A stretch of DNA of 44,272 nucleotides from Parvibaculum sp036499025 (GCA_036499025.1 DASYEM010000085.1:1-44272), one strand, 5' to 3'; shown: positions 7,069-14,754, counted from the stretch's first letter. Notes: a model not told the origin generated them from the sequence alone. Made by a program: numbers and translations.

Positions 7069-8763
7069 TTAATGCCGGACGGGCGAAATATTTGGAATCG
7101 TTACTTGAATTCCGGTTCCCTCGGCATTGATCTGTTGGAGCCCGCCAAGCTGGCGCACCAGACCCGCCAAAAGATTTAGTCCATTCCGCCGGGGATGCGC
7201 GTCGCTATGGGTGGGCTCGAACAGCGGCTTGTCGCCCTGCACCGACAGGATGCCACCTGACCCGGATTTGCGCAGTTCGATGCGGATATGGCCGGGCACG
7301 GGCGTGCCATTCCGGCGCAGCGTGGCCTCGCCGATGATCTCCGTAATGAGGAAAGCCAGAGGCACGGCGATGTCGGCCGAGGCGGACATTTCGTCGGCGT
7401 CGGCCTCGAAGAAGGGCATGGGATCTATGTCGCTCATTGCCTGCTCGGTCGCGGCGCAGAGATCCGTCAGCAGCGCCTTTAGCCTCACCGAGCGCATGTC
7501 GTCGCCTTGATAGATGGCGCTGTGGACGAGACCGAGGGCCGTCACCCGCCGCTGGACTTCCGTGAAGGTCGCAATCTCCGCCGCTGTTTCCGCGCGCCAG
7601 CTTTGCAGATTCATCAGGCTGTTGATGATCTGCAGGTTGTTGCGGACGCGATGGTGGACTTCGCGCGTCAGCGCCTTCTGATGCGAGACCGCCTCCCGCA
7701 GCGATTCATCTCGCGTGGCGATGGTGTCGGCCATGTCGTTGAAGGTTGCGGCGAGCTCTCGCACCTCGCCCGGCAGGTCTTCGGTGTCGATGATGCGCGC
7801 GCGGCTGTCGCCGGCCGTATAGGCAGCCATGCCGCGGCGGATACGATGCAGCGGGCGGGTCACGAAATAGCCGACGGCCAATGCCGTCGTCACCAGAGCG
7901 GCGATCCACATCAAAAGCGCCGAGCCGATATTGCTGTAGAGCAGAAAATATGCCGGGTCGCCGATCGAGGCGACCGGCATGCCGAAGACGGAGAAGAGAT
8001 CGCCGGCGAGCGGCAGCAGCACATAGCGCCGTTCGACCCCGTCGCTGCCATAGGCGTCGAAGATGCCGGATTTGGTGGCATTTGGGCCCTTGTCGAGGAA
8101 TGCGGGGGGCAACCAGTTTTCGGCGGGCGCCTGGTTCGATCTCTGCGCCAGCGGATGGCCGGAATGGTCGAGCACGGCCATTGCGCCGCCCTCGGGCAGG
8201 TTGAAATCGCGCATGACGCGCTCGAGAGCGCTCAGGCGGATCGTCACCGTCAGCACGGTTTTGACGTGATTGGTGTTTTCGATCAGCGGGGCAGCGGCGA
8301 TAAAAGAAGGTTCGGCCGCGCCGCCGTCATCGCGCGGCGCGCTCACCGAGAAGGGGCGTCCGTTCAACGCATCCTTGAACCAGAGGGGTGCTGGTGCGGC
8401 GATGGCGCCCTGACCCTCGAGAGCCGAGCAGCGCAGGCTGCCGTCCGGCGCCAGCATCGCGATGTTGGTGAATTCGGAATATTGCGCCAGCAACCTGCGC
8501 AGTCCATCGCCGCAAGAAGACATCGCCGGATCGGGTGGCAGGGCGGCGATGGCGCCCAGCACGTTCTGCGCCTGACCGATAATGGCTTCCTCGCGTCGAA
8601 GCGCCTCTTCGCCCTCGGCCACGGCGCCGGTCGTCAACTGCGTGCGGTAATGCTCATAGCCAAGATAGGCGTTGGCGAGCGCAATGATCGCGATGGGAAG
8701 AAGAGTAAAACTCAGAAGGAAGAGCAGCCTGGCGCGGAGGGACTTCAATTCTGTACGTAGCAT
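7069..8763 (-). CDS. membrane HisKA_2 sensor protein at the stress locus, ATP-binding site degenerate
   Basis: The 564-residue product has a transmembrane helix at about 13-33, a large periplasmic sensor region (about 34-277, Cache-like), a second helix at about 278-302, HAMP (300-352), and a HisKA_2 H-box with HHRVRNNLQ at 370-378. The catalytic part is abnormal: the N-box reads EIIGEA (475-480) where ELVTNA is expected, replacing the Mg-ATP-binding Asn with Glu479. The DxGxG loop is replaced by QGDKP (509-513), although the late GLNLLAGLV and QLGG elements remain. Sensors of this type at PhyR loci include the kinase PhyK (Caulobacter) and the negative regulator/phosphatase PhyP (Sphingomonas). 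The missing residues favour a PhyP-like role (inference). It lies 148 bp downstream of nepR on the same strand. Confidence 0.85.
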   Translation of the reverse strand: MLRTELKSLRARLLFLLSFTLLPIAIIALANAYLGYEHYRTQLTTGAVAEGEEALRREEAIIGQAQNVLGAIAALPPDPAMSSCGDGLRRLLAQYSEFTNIAMLAPDGSLRCSALEGQGAIAAPAPLWFKDALNGRPFSVSAPRDDGGAAEPSFIAAAPLIENTNHVKTVLTVTIRLSALERVMRDFNLPEGGAMAVLDHSGHPLAQRSNQAPAENWLPPAFLDKGPNATKSGIFDAYGSDGVERRYVLLPLAGDLFSVFGMPVASIGDPAYFLLYSNIGSALLMWIAALVTTALAVGYFVTRPLHRIRRGMAAYTAGDSRARIIDTEDLPGEVRELAATFNDMADTIATRDESLREAVSHQKALTREVHHRVRNNLQIINSLMNLQSWRAETAAEIATFTEVQRRVTALGLVHSAIYQGDDMRSVRLKALLTDLCAATEQAMSDIDPMPFFEADADEMSASADIAVPLAFLITEIIGEATLRRNGTPVPGHIRIELRKSGSGGILSVQGDKPLFEPTHSDAHPRRNGLNLLAGLVRQLGGLQQINAEGTGIQVTIPNISPVRH

Positions 8764-8874
8764 CTATGGAGCCCCTTTCGAGGACCAGGCAATGGGCCTC
8801 TTGGGCAGGGGAGGGAGGCGTGGCGTTGCAAGCCAGACATTTACGCCGCCCTTCGGTGCACGCACATTCCAGCC

Positions 8875-8896
8875 CTTGTGGAATTAACTCCACAAG
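8875..8896. repeat. inverted repeat between nepR and the HisKA_2 gene
   Basis: Perfect 8-bp arms (8875-8882 and 8889-8896) surround a 6-nt ATTAAC centre. No T run follows on the minus strand. It could be a weak attenuator within a nepR-sensor transcript or an operator. Confidence 0.4.
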
Positions 8897-8911
8897 ACCG
8901 ATACGGTTGCA

Positions 8912-9121
8912 TCAGGTGTCAGGCTCGCTGATCTGATCGAGCTTTTTCATGAGTTCGGCAAGGTCATTGGGCACGGGTTCCTGCACCACGTCCTGGTAAA
9001 CGCGCCTCAGGCTGCGCCCCAGCGCTTCACGCCGTTGCCTGGCTTCTTCGCGGTTGGGCACGGCTTTTCCTCCAGTGTCACTGCCGGATGACGTGCCCCG
9101 TTTACCTTTGCCTGACGTCAT
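8912..9121 (-). CDS. nepR: NepR anti-sigma factor of EcfG
   Basis: The 69-residue product has a polar N-terminus, then the NepR core at about 26-65: a first amphipathic helix RREALGRSLRRVYQDVV, the connecting EPVPNDL, and a second helix ELMKKLDQI. NepR binds EcfG and blocks it until phosphorylated PhyR removes it. The ORF extends upstream to 9172 with ATGs at 9172 and 9160; the ATG at 9121 gives a normal NepR length, but none has a strong ribosome site. It is transcribed divergently from phyR, with an EcfG-type promoter at 9193-9217. Confidence 0.88.
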   Translation of the reverse strand: MTSGKGKRGTSSGSDTGGKAVPNREEARQRREALGRSLRRVYQDVVQEPVPNDLAELMKKLDQISEPDT

Positions 9122-9192
9122 TATTATTTCACAACTCAGCCGACCAAATTCGCGGCGCATAAAAATGGCCACAAATCTCGCGGCGTGAATGA

Positions 9193-9217
9193 AACTCTTT
9201 CTTCGCTCATTGGTTCC
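9193..9217 (-). promoter_or_regulatory. EcfG-type promoter for nepR
   Basis: On the minus strand GGAAC (9217-9213), 16 bp, then AGTT (9196-9193); only the first base of the -10 element differs from the consensus. It implies feedback: active EcfG raises its own anti-sigma factor. Confidence 0.7.
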
Positions 9218-9305
9218 CTTAACTTAGGCATATTCTGCTCACTAAATTCAGGGCACCATGATCCCGGTCCCGACGGATATAAGAAAACAGGAGTCCAGAC
9301 CGATT

Positions 9306-10103
9306 ATGTCACTCGCCCAAGAGCTTGGCCCACATCTTCCTTATCTTCGCCGTTACGCCCGCGCCCTGACGGGCAGCCAGGAGCGCGGCGATTCTTTCGT
9401 TCGTGCGACCTTGATGGCCATTATCGACAATCCGGCCTGTTTCCCTGCGGATATCGAAGCCCGCCCCGGTCTTTACCAGTTGTTCCATACGATTTGGGCG
9501 ACCGTCAACATTGAGGTCGCGCCGGACGGCGAAGTCTCCTCCGATCCGGTCAAGGCGGCGGCCGAGAAGCTTGGGCGCATGACGCCACTGAACCGGCAGG
9601 CTTTGCTGCTGACCGCGATGGAAGGGTTTACCATCGAGGATGCGGCGCGGATCATCGGCGTCGATGATGAAGAAATCGACGATCTGCTCGAGGAAGCCCT
9701 TTCCCAGATCGACCAGCAGATCGCAACCGAAGTGCTGATTATCGAAGACGAGCCGATCATTTCGATGGATCTCGAGGAAATCGTCCGCGAGCTTGGCCAC
9801 AAGGTCAGCGGCACCGCCGTCACCCGCACGGAGGCGGTCGCGGCAGCGGCGCATCGCAAGCCCGGCCTCGTTCTCGCCGACATTCAACTGGCGGATGGCA
9901 GCTCCGGCATCGATGCCGTCAAAGATATTCTGGGCGGCATTTCGGTGCCGGTGATCTTCATCACGGCCTTCCCGGAACGTTTGCTGACCGGTGACCGGCC
10001 AGAGCCGACCTTCCTCATCACCAAGCCGTTTCAGCGCAGTGCCGTCAAAGCCGCCATCAGTCAGGCTCTGTTTCTCAACAGCACTGTGACGATGGCCGAC
10101 TGA
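9306..10103 (+). CDS. phyR: PhyR response regulator (sigma-like domain plus receiver), anti-anti-sigma factor
   Basis: The 265-residue product has an EcfG-like sigma domain (about 1-115, beginning MSLAQELGPHLPYLRRYARALTG in family style; no need for DNA binding) and a receiver (about 140-255). The receiver has the acidic pair Glu147/Asp148, phospho-acceptor Asp192 in LADIQLADG, Thr220 in the FITAFPERLL segment of the FATGUY subfamily, and Lys240 in ITKPF. Once phosphorylated, PhyR binds NepR and frees EcfG. The ORF opens at 9258, but the ATG at 9306 matches the conserved N-terminus and follows an ACAGGAG site. It is divergent from nepR; the 184-bp spacer has no EcfG motif pointing toward phyR. 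Confidence 0.95.
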   Translation: MSLAQELGPHLPYLRRYARALTGSQERGDSFVRATLMAIIDNPACFPADIEARPGLYQLFHTIWATVNIEVAPDGEVSSDPVKAAAEKLGRMTPLNRQALLLTAMEGFTIEDAARIIGVDDEEIDDLLEEALSQIDQQIATEVLIIEDEPIISMDLEEIVRELGHKVSGTAVTRTEAVAAAAHRKPGLVLADIQLADGSSGIDAVKDILGGISVPVIFITAFPERLLTGDRPEPTFLITKPFQRSAVKAAISQALFLNSTVTMAD

Positions 10104-10146
10104 GCGGCAGGCTCATTCCGAAACCTTTCCGAGAATGATTCCAAAA

Positions 10147-10172
10147 AACCGGGTTCCATATGGAACCCGGTT
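10147..10172. repeat. perfect palindrome downstream of phyR; terminator-like on the minus strand
   Basis: A perfect 26-bp palindrome with 11-bp arms around ATAT. Six A residues precede it on the plus strand, so as RNA it resembles an intrinsic terminator only on the minus strand. Its right arm contains the GGAAC of the crp-ecfG promoter. Confidence 0.6.
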
Positions 10173-10186
10173 CGCTTCCGCGCGTT
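10162..10186 (+). promoter_or_regulatory. EcfG-type promoter for crp-ecfG
   Basis: GGAAC (10162-10166), 16 bp, CGTT (10183-10186) is a full consensus match. It would give a leader of about 115 nt before the Crp/Fnr gene and make ecfG autoregulated. The -35 element lies inside a palindrome, so chance overlap is possible. Confidence 0.6.
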
Positions 10187-10310
10187 GATTGCGAGTGGGT
10201 CATCGATTTTACCCGTTCATCCGCGCGGCTGAGATTGCTTTCAGCCGGTGATTTTCATTTCCGTCGAGGGGTTGCGACATCCGCTCCATTCCATACATGA
10301 GGGCAGAATG

Positions 10311-11069
10311 ATGCCTCTGTACAAGCGGCTGTCTTATTACGCCGAACTGTCAGAAGACGATTTCGCTCCGTTGCGGGCTTTGGCCGGTCAGAAGCAACTG
10401 GCCGAGCGCGGGCGCGATATCATTGTTGCCGGGCAGGCCTTTTCGCGCGCCTTTGTGGTGCAGCAGGGCTGGGCGATCCGCTACCAGATGCTGAAAGACG
10501 GGCGTCGTCAGATTTTGAACGTGATGATGCCCGGCGATATGTTCGATTTGCAGGTTTTCGTCACGAAGGAGGCCGACCATTCGGTCATGGCGGTCACGGA
10601 TATGGAATTGCTGACGGTGTCGCCCGGCGAGGCCTTGGCGATGTTGCGTGGACAGGGCAGTCTCGCGCTCTCCTTTTGGTGGGCGGCGGCGCAGGAGGAG
10701 GCGATCCTCCGGCAGCAGATCGTTCGCAACGGGCGCAATACGGCACGCGAACGGGTGGCGCATTTTCTGCTCGAACTACATCGGCGTGCGCAGGTCGTTT
10801 CGGAAGGCGACCAGAACGGCTTTCATATGCCGCTGACCCAGACGATCATCGGCGATGCGCTCGGTTTGAGCCATATCCATGTCAACCGCGTCTTGCGTAA
10901 ATTCATGATTGAGAAACTGATCAGGCGCGAACGGTCGTGGCTCGAACTTCTCGACCAGACAAAGCTGGCCGAAATCAGCGATTTTGATGCTTCCTACCTT
11001 GATCTCGATTCAGCTTCCAAGCGTATACGCATGAAGATGTCTCTGCAGTCGCAGGATATAGGCGCATGA
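10311..11069 (+). CDS. Crp/Fnr family transcriptional regulator
   Basis: The 252-residue product has an N-terminal cyclic-nucleotide-binding-type beta barrel (about 10-125) and a C-terminal Crp-type winged helix at about 150-225. The recognition region contains PLTQTIIGDALGLSHIHVNRVLRKF. It has no FNR-type N-terminal cysteine cluster, so an iron-sulfur oxygen sensor is unlikely; the ligand is unknown. The ATG at 10311 (or 10308) follows GAGGG at 10299-10303; the ORF is open back to 10248. It is 22 bp upstream of ecfG on the same strand and probably cotranscribed, which puts a second regulator inside the stress locus. Confidence 0.9.
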   Translation: MPLYKRLSYYAELSEDDFAPLRALAGQKQLAERGRDIIVAGQAFSRAFVVQQGWAIRYQMLKDGRRQILNVMMPGDMFDLQVFVTKEADHSVMAVTDMELLTVSPGEALAMLRGQGSLALSFWWAAAQEEAILRQQIVRNGRNTARERVAHFLLELHRRAQVVSEGDQNGFHMPLTQTIIGDALGLSHIHVNRVLRKFMIEKLIRRERSWLELLDQTKLAEISDFDASYLDLDSASKRIRMKMSLQSQDIGA

Positions 11070-11091
11070 CCACCGCGTGCCGAGGGCCCCA

Positions 11092-11712
11092 ATGAGCAGT
11101 GACGCGCAACCGCCGCGTCCAGATGTCAATCATCTGAACGACGAGGACTTCAAGGTCGAGCTTGCCTCGGTCATCCCGCAGTTGCGCGCCTTCGGGCGCA
11201 GCCTTTGCGGCAACCGGGACATGGCGGACGATCTTGTCCAGGAAACGATGCTGAAAGCCTGGGTGGCGCGCAAGCGCTTCGAGGCAGGTACCAGCATGGC
11301 GGCCTGGACACATACGATCCTGCGCAATCTTTTTCGTTCGCAGATGCGCCGTTCGCGCTTCACCGGCGAATGGGACGATGCCAAGGCCGAGGAAATCCTC
11401 TCCATGCCGGCGGGGCAGGAGCAATATATGCAGCTCTCGGATCTGCAGCGCGCGCTTCTCGAATTGCCGACGGCGCAGCGCGAAGCGTTGATACTGGTCG
11501 GGGCGGGCGGATTTGCCTATGAAGAGGCGGCGGAGATCTGCGGTTGCGCCATCGGCACGGTCAAAAGCCGTGTGGCGCGCGCCCGCGCCGCCGTGGAGCG
11601 CATGCTGTCGGGCGGAGAGTTATCGCTTCGCACCGATACGCCGCTCTCGTCGGTGACCGCGCTTGATACGATCCTTCGCGACGTCGATGATCTTTCCGCC
11701 GACAAAAGCTGA
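11092..11712 (+). CDS. ecfG: EcfG-type general stress sigma factor (ECF15)
   Basis: The 206-residue product has sigma-70 region 2 at about 20-90 (FGRSLCGNRDMADDLVQETMLKAW type, the core-binding and -10 recognition part). Region 4 follows at about 115-165 (LPTAQREALILVGAGGFAYEEAAEI then CAIGTVKSRVARAR, the -35 recognition helix). This layout, and the position beside phyR and nepR, identify the alphaproteobacterial general stress sigma factor. NepR sequesters it. The ATG at 11092 follows GAGGG; a GTG at 11077 is possible but lacks a site. Its predicted targets in this window are listed as EcfG-type promoters. Confidence 0.93.
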   Translation: MSSDAQPPRPDVNHLNDEDFKVELASVIPQLRAFGRSLCGNRDMADDLVQETMLKAWVARKRFEAGTSMAAWTHTILRNLFRSQMRRSRFTGEWDDAKAEEILSMPAGQEQYMQLSDLQRALLELPTAQREALILVGAGGFAYEEAAEICGCAIGTVKSRVARARAAVERMLSGGELSLRTDTPLSSVTALDTILRDVDDLSADKS

Positions 11713-11731
11713 TCTTCAGCGATCGGGCAAG

Positions 11732-11764
11732 AAAAAAGGGGCCTCGAAGGAGGCCCCTTTCTTT
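11732..11764. terminator. bidirectional terminator between ecfG and the DUF1328 gene
   Basis: An 11-bp stem (11735-11745 with 11750-11760), GAAG loop, A run on the left and T-rich tract on the right, between convergent genes. Confidence 0.85.
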
Positions 11765-11781
11765 ATGCGGCATCCGTCAGA

Positions 11782-11958
11782 TCAGACGGGAGGACGGCGA
11801 CCGCGCACGGCGCCGAAAAGTATGCTGGCCAGAAAGAGCACCAAAAACACGACGAACAGAATTTGCGCGATGCCTGCCGAGGTGCTGGCGATGCCGCCAA
11901 AGCCGAGCACGCCGGCGATGAGGGCGATAATCAGAAATGTCACGGCCCAGGACAACAT
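11782..11958 (-). CDS. DUF1328 small membrane protein
   Basis: The 58-residue product is almost entirely two hydrophobic helices (about 2-22 and 30-48) with a basic RGRRPPV tail. The pattern MLSWAVTFLIIALIAGVLGFGGIA...GIAQILFVVFLVLF is the DUF1328 (YtjA) signature. Such proteins are common in stress regulons, but their role is unknown. An ATG two codons upstream (11964) sits on top of the GAGGAG ribosome site, so the ATG at 11958, 6 nt after it, is preferred. It is convergent with ecfG and 72 bp downstream of the entericidin gene. Confidence 0.85.
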   Translation of the reverse strand: MLSWAVTFLIIALIAGVLGFGGIASTSAGIAQILFVVFLVLFLASILFGAVRGRRPPV

Positions 11959-12030
11959 GGGCATCTCCTCTCTGTGTTTGCGGCTTTAAGCGCCGCAGTT
12001 ACTCAACGAATGAAACGACAGGTGCCGCGC

Positions 12031-12183
12031 TTATTTTGCGTTGCGCGCCGAGTCCTCGATCGTGTTGCCGGTGTTTTTCACATCCTTGCCGGCGCCTTCG
12101 ACGGTATTGCAGGCGGCAAGGCCCGCTGCGCCATAGCCCGCAACCAGCACAAGGAGCACGGCCTTTGTGATGTTCTTACGCAT
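12031..12183 (-). CDS. entericidin A/B family lipoprotein
   Basis: The 50-residue lipoprotein has a basic start (MRKNITK), a hydrophobic core and the lipobox LAAC with Cys25. The mature part (NTVEGAGKDVKNTGNTIED) is the classic entericidin pattern. Entericidins are small cell-envelope lipoproteins; in E. coli they form an antidote/toxin pair, whereas in alphaproteobacteria they are single genes often induced by stress. AGAGGA precedes the ATG. A weak EcfG-type site (GAAAC-N16-CGTT) lies about 75-95 bp upstream. Confidence 0.85.
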   Translation of the reverse strand: MRKNITKAVLLVLVAGYGAAGLAACNTVEGAGKDVKNTGNTIEDSARNAK

Positions 12184-12254
12184 GGTTCTCATCCTCTCGC
12201 TTCAGGTGGCCCGCGTATCCCGGCGCGCCGAAAATTCATCCCGTATATCCAAGC

Positions 12255-12279
12255 AACGAGCGAACCGGTGATTTGTTTC
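12255..12279 (-). promoter_or_regulatory. weak EcfG-type promoter candidate for the entericidin gene
   Basis: On the minus strand GAAAC (12279-12275), 16 bp, CGTT (12258-12255); one mismatch in the -35 element. The position, 72 bp before the start, is suitable. Confidence 0.4.
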
Positions 12280-12367
12280 CGATGCTGCGGCATATTACGT
12301 TCACGCACACCGCGCCAGAAAAAATAAACCTTACAGCTGACTAAGACGCTGTAAATCCAAAGCAATC

Positions 12368-12393
12368 GGAACCAAACGCGGCTACCGCTCGTT
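12368..12393 (+). promoter_or_regulatory. EcfG-type promoter for otsB-otsA
   Basis: GGAAC (12368-12372), 17 bp, CGTT (12390-12393). This matches the consensus with the permitted 17-bp spacer, about 105 bp upstream of otsB. It links trehalose synthesis to the general stress response. Confidence 0.75.
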
Positions 12394-12499
12394 GTTTGAG
12401 TGAGTTGATATTCCTCATCGCGATTTCATTTGTCTTTTCGAGAGCCTTTAATCGAGGGCGCTCAGGGACACCGCGAGCAAACTCACGTTTGAGGTTTCA

Positions 12500-13273
12500 G
12501 TGTTGAATCTTGCGCCGGAAGAAATTTGTCTTTTCCTTGATGTCGATGGCACGCTCATTGACCTCGCACCGCGTCCGCAGGATGTAGTGGTTCCGGCGTC
12601 GTTGATCGGCGATATCGTCAGCGCAACGCAACGCCTTGGCGGGGCGCTCGCGCTTGTCAGCGGCCGCAGCATCGAAATGATCGATCAGCTTTTCCGACCT
12701 TTGCGCGTGTGCGCGGCGGGCGTTCACGGCGCCGAGTTGCGCCTCAACTGCAACGGAGAAGTGCGCAAGGCGTCTTCCTCGATCGTGCCGTTGGAGTTGA
12801 GTCGTAAACTCGACGGTTTGTCGCGCCGTTTTCCAGGTTCGATTATCGAAGACAAGGGCGCGAGCGTCGCGCTGCATTACCGTTTTTGCGCCGATCGCCG
12901 CGTCGAGCTTCTCGCCGCTATAGAAATGCTCTTGGCGCAGCAAGCGGATGAATGCCTGACGATACTGCCCGGCCACTTTGTCTTTGAGGTGAAATACAAG
13001 CGCTACGATAAGGGCACGGCGGTCGCCGCCATCATGGAGACAGACGCTTTTGCGGGACGCGTGCCGGTGATGATTGGCGACGACGTTACCGACGAGTCCG
13101 CTTTTCGTGTCGCGTTGGCGCGCGGTGGATATGCATTTTCGGTCGGTCGCGATGTCCCCGGCGTCAGCGGACGTTTCGACACGCCTGCGGATGTGCGTCG
13201 CTGGCTGACGCATCTCGTCGCGTTGCCGTCTGAGAATGATAGTAAGCGTAAGGGTCTTGTTCAGGCCGGATAG
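12500..13273 (+). CDS. otsB: trehalose-6-phosphate phosphatase
   Basis: The 257-residue HAD-superfamily protein removes phosphate from trehalose 6-phosphate. Motif I is FLDVDGTL (nucleophile Asp14 and Asp16), motif II is LVSGR, and the late acid cluster is IGDDVTDESAF; the OtsB cap region with GVHGAE is present. The start is GTG at 12500 with GAGG 5 nt upstream; a TTG one codon later is an alternative. Its stop lies 11 bp before otsA, whose ribosome site overlaps that region, so the pair is one operon. Confidence 0.93.
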   Translation: MLNLAPEEICLFLDVDGTLIDLAPRPQDVVVPASLIGDIVSATQRLGGALALVSGRSIEMIDQLFRPLRVCAAGVHGAELRLNCNGEVRKASSSIVPLELSRKLDGLSRRFPGSIIEDKGASVALHYRFCADRRVELLAAIEMLLAQQADECLTILPGHFVFEVKYKRYDKGTAVAAIMETDAFAGRVPVMIGDDVTDESAFRVALARGGYAFSVGRDVPGVSGRFDTPADVRRWLTHLVALPSENDSKRKGLVQAG

Positions 13274-13284
13274 GGAGGTTGCGG

Positions 13285-14754
13285 GTGTCACGTCTCATCG
13301 TCGTATCGAACAGGGTTGCAGTTCCGCAGCCGGGCGCAAAAGCGGCTGGTGGACTTGCCGTCGCCGTCAATGCCGCTTTGCGCGAACGGGGCGGCGTCTG
13401 GTTCGGCTGGAGCGGCCGGATCGTGGAGAATCCGTCGCCAGAACCGGAAGTGACGAATAGCGGCAATATCGACTATTGCGTCACCGATCTCACCTCCGCC
13501 GATCTTCAGGAATATTACAACGGCTTCGCCAATCGTGTGCTCTGGCCGTTGATGCATTACCGCGTCGATCTTGCGGAATTCTCGCGCAGCGATCTGTCCG
13601 GCTATATGCGCGTCAATCGCGATTTTGCCGATCAGGTTTCGCGGATGCTAAAGCCCGACGATGTCGTCTGGATTCACGATTATCATCTGATGCCGCTCGC
13701 GAAATTTCTGCGCGAGCGCGGGCATATGAACAAAATCGGTTTTTTTCTCCACATCCCGTTTCCCTCGCTCGAGATCATTCAGGCTTTGCCGCATCACCGC
13801 GAGGTGACGGCGGCGCTGGTGCACTACGATCTCGTCGGCCTGCAAACGCAGAATGACAGCCATAACTTCATGCGTTATCTCGAATCTCTCGGCGGAAAGA
13901 CGCAGGCGGCCGGCAGTACTGTTGCCGTCGAAGGCAGAAAAGTGCAGATCGGGGCTTTTCCGGTTGGTATAGAGACGGCGGAATTTGCGCGCTGTGCGCG
14001 GCGTGTCAGCCGTTCGGCTTTTGTCAAGGAAGTAAAGATCAGCATGTCGGGCCGCAGTCTCGTCATCGGCGTCGATCGGCTCGACTATTCCAAAGGCATT
14101 CCCGAGCGCATGGACGCCTTCGAGCGTTTTCTTGTCGCCAACGAAGGCTGGCACAACCGCGTCACCTATTTGCAGGTGACGCCGAAGAGCCGTTCCGAGG
14201 TGCGCGAATATGCCGAGATGGAACAGCTCATCAATGCCAAGACAGGCCAGGTGAACGGCGATTTCGGCGAAGCGATCTGGACGCCGATCCGCTACGTTAA
14301 TCGCAGCTATTCGCGGACGGCGCTTGCGGGTCTTTATCGCATGGCGGATGTCGGCCTCGTCACGCCGTTGCGCGATGGCATGAACCTCGTCGCCAAGGAA
14401 TATGTCGCGGCTCAGAACCCGGACGATCCGGGCGTGCTGATCCTGTCGCAATTTGCCGGTGCGGCTTTCGAGCTTGGCGAGGGGGCGCTACTCGTCAATC
14501 CGCATGAAGCGGAAGCCGTCGCAGCAGCGTTGAAGCGGGCGCTCGAAATGTCAATCGACGAACGCCGTTTGCGTCATTCCCGCATGCTGCGCACGCTTCT
14601 CGATAATGACATTCATCAGTGGGCGGCGCGCTTCCTTGCCGCGCTCACGGACGATGGCACGGGTGCGCAGATGGTCGGGGTCGGCGGCATCGAACCTGCT
14701 CCCCGGCGCGCGGGCCGCGGCACCGTATTTGAGCTCGCCTCCCTATCTGCCTAA
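13285..14754 (+). CDS. otsA: trehalose-6-phosphate synthase
   Basis: The 489-residue GT20 glycosyltransferase joins UDP-glucose and glucose 6-phosphate. It starts SRLIVVSNRVA, followed by the glycine-rich AAGGLAVAV loop, VWIHDYHLMPL, IGFFLHIPFPS, the VDRLDYSKGIPERM motif and the C-terminal LRDGMNLVAKEYVA nucleotide-sugar site. All expected elements are present. The GTG at 13285 follows GGGAGG by 6 nt; a TTG at 13279 directly abuts that site and is unlikely. The last 20 residues are not conserved in kind. Confidence 0.95.
   Translation: MSRLIVVSNRVAVPQPGAKAAGGLAVAVNAALRERGGVWFGWSGRIVENPSPEPEVTNSGNIDYCVTDLTSADLQEYYNGFANRVLWPLMHYRVDLAEFSRSDLSGYMRVNRDFADQVSRMLKPDDVVWIHDYHLMPLAKFLRERGHMNKIGFFLHIPFPSLEIIQALPHHREVTAALVHYDLVGLQTQNDSHNFMRYLESLGGKTQAAGSTVAVEGRKVQIGAFPVGIETAEFARCARRVSRSAFVKEVKISMSGRSLVIGVDRLDYSKGIPERMDAFERFLVANEGWHNRVTYLQVTPKSRSEVREYAEMEQLINAKTGQVNGDFGEAIWTPIRYVNRSYSRTALAGLYRMADVGLVTPLRDGMNLVAKEYVAAQNPDDPGVLILSQFAGAAFELGEGALLVNPHEAEAVAAALKRALEMSIDERRLRHSRMLRTLLDNDIHQWAARFLAALTDDGTGAQMVGVGGIEPAPRRAGRGTVFELASLSA

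Noticed and set aside
7507..8760. A 417-codon plus-strand ORF opposite the HisKA_2 gene
   Set aside because: It is an antisense shadow with no domain pattern; the minus strand has clear HAMP and H-box motifs.
9960..9985. A GGAAC inside phyR as a possible EcfG promoter
   Set aside because: No CGTT at 16-17 bp spacing, and the position is intragenic.
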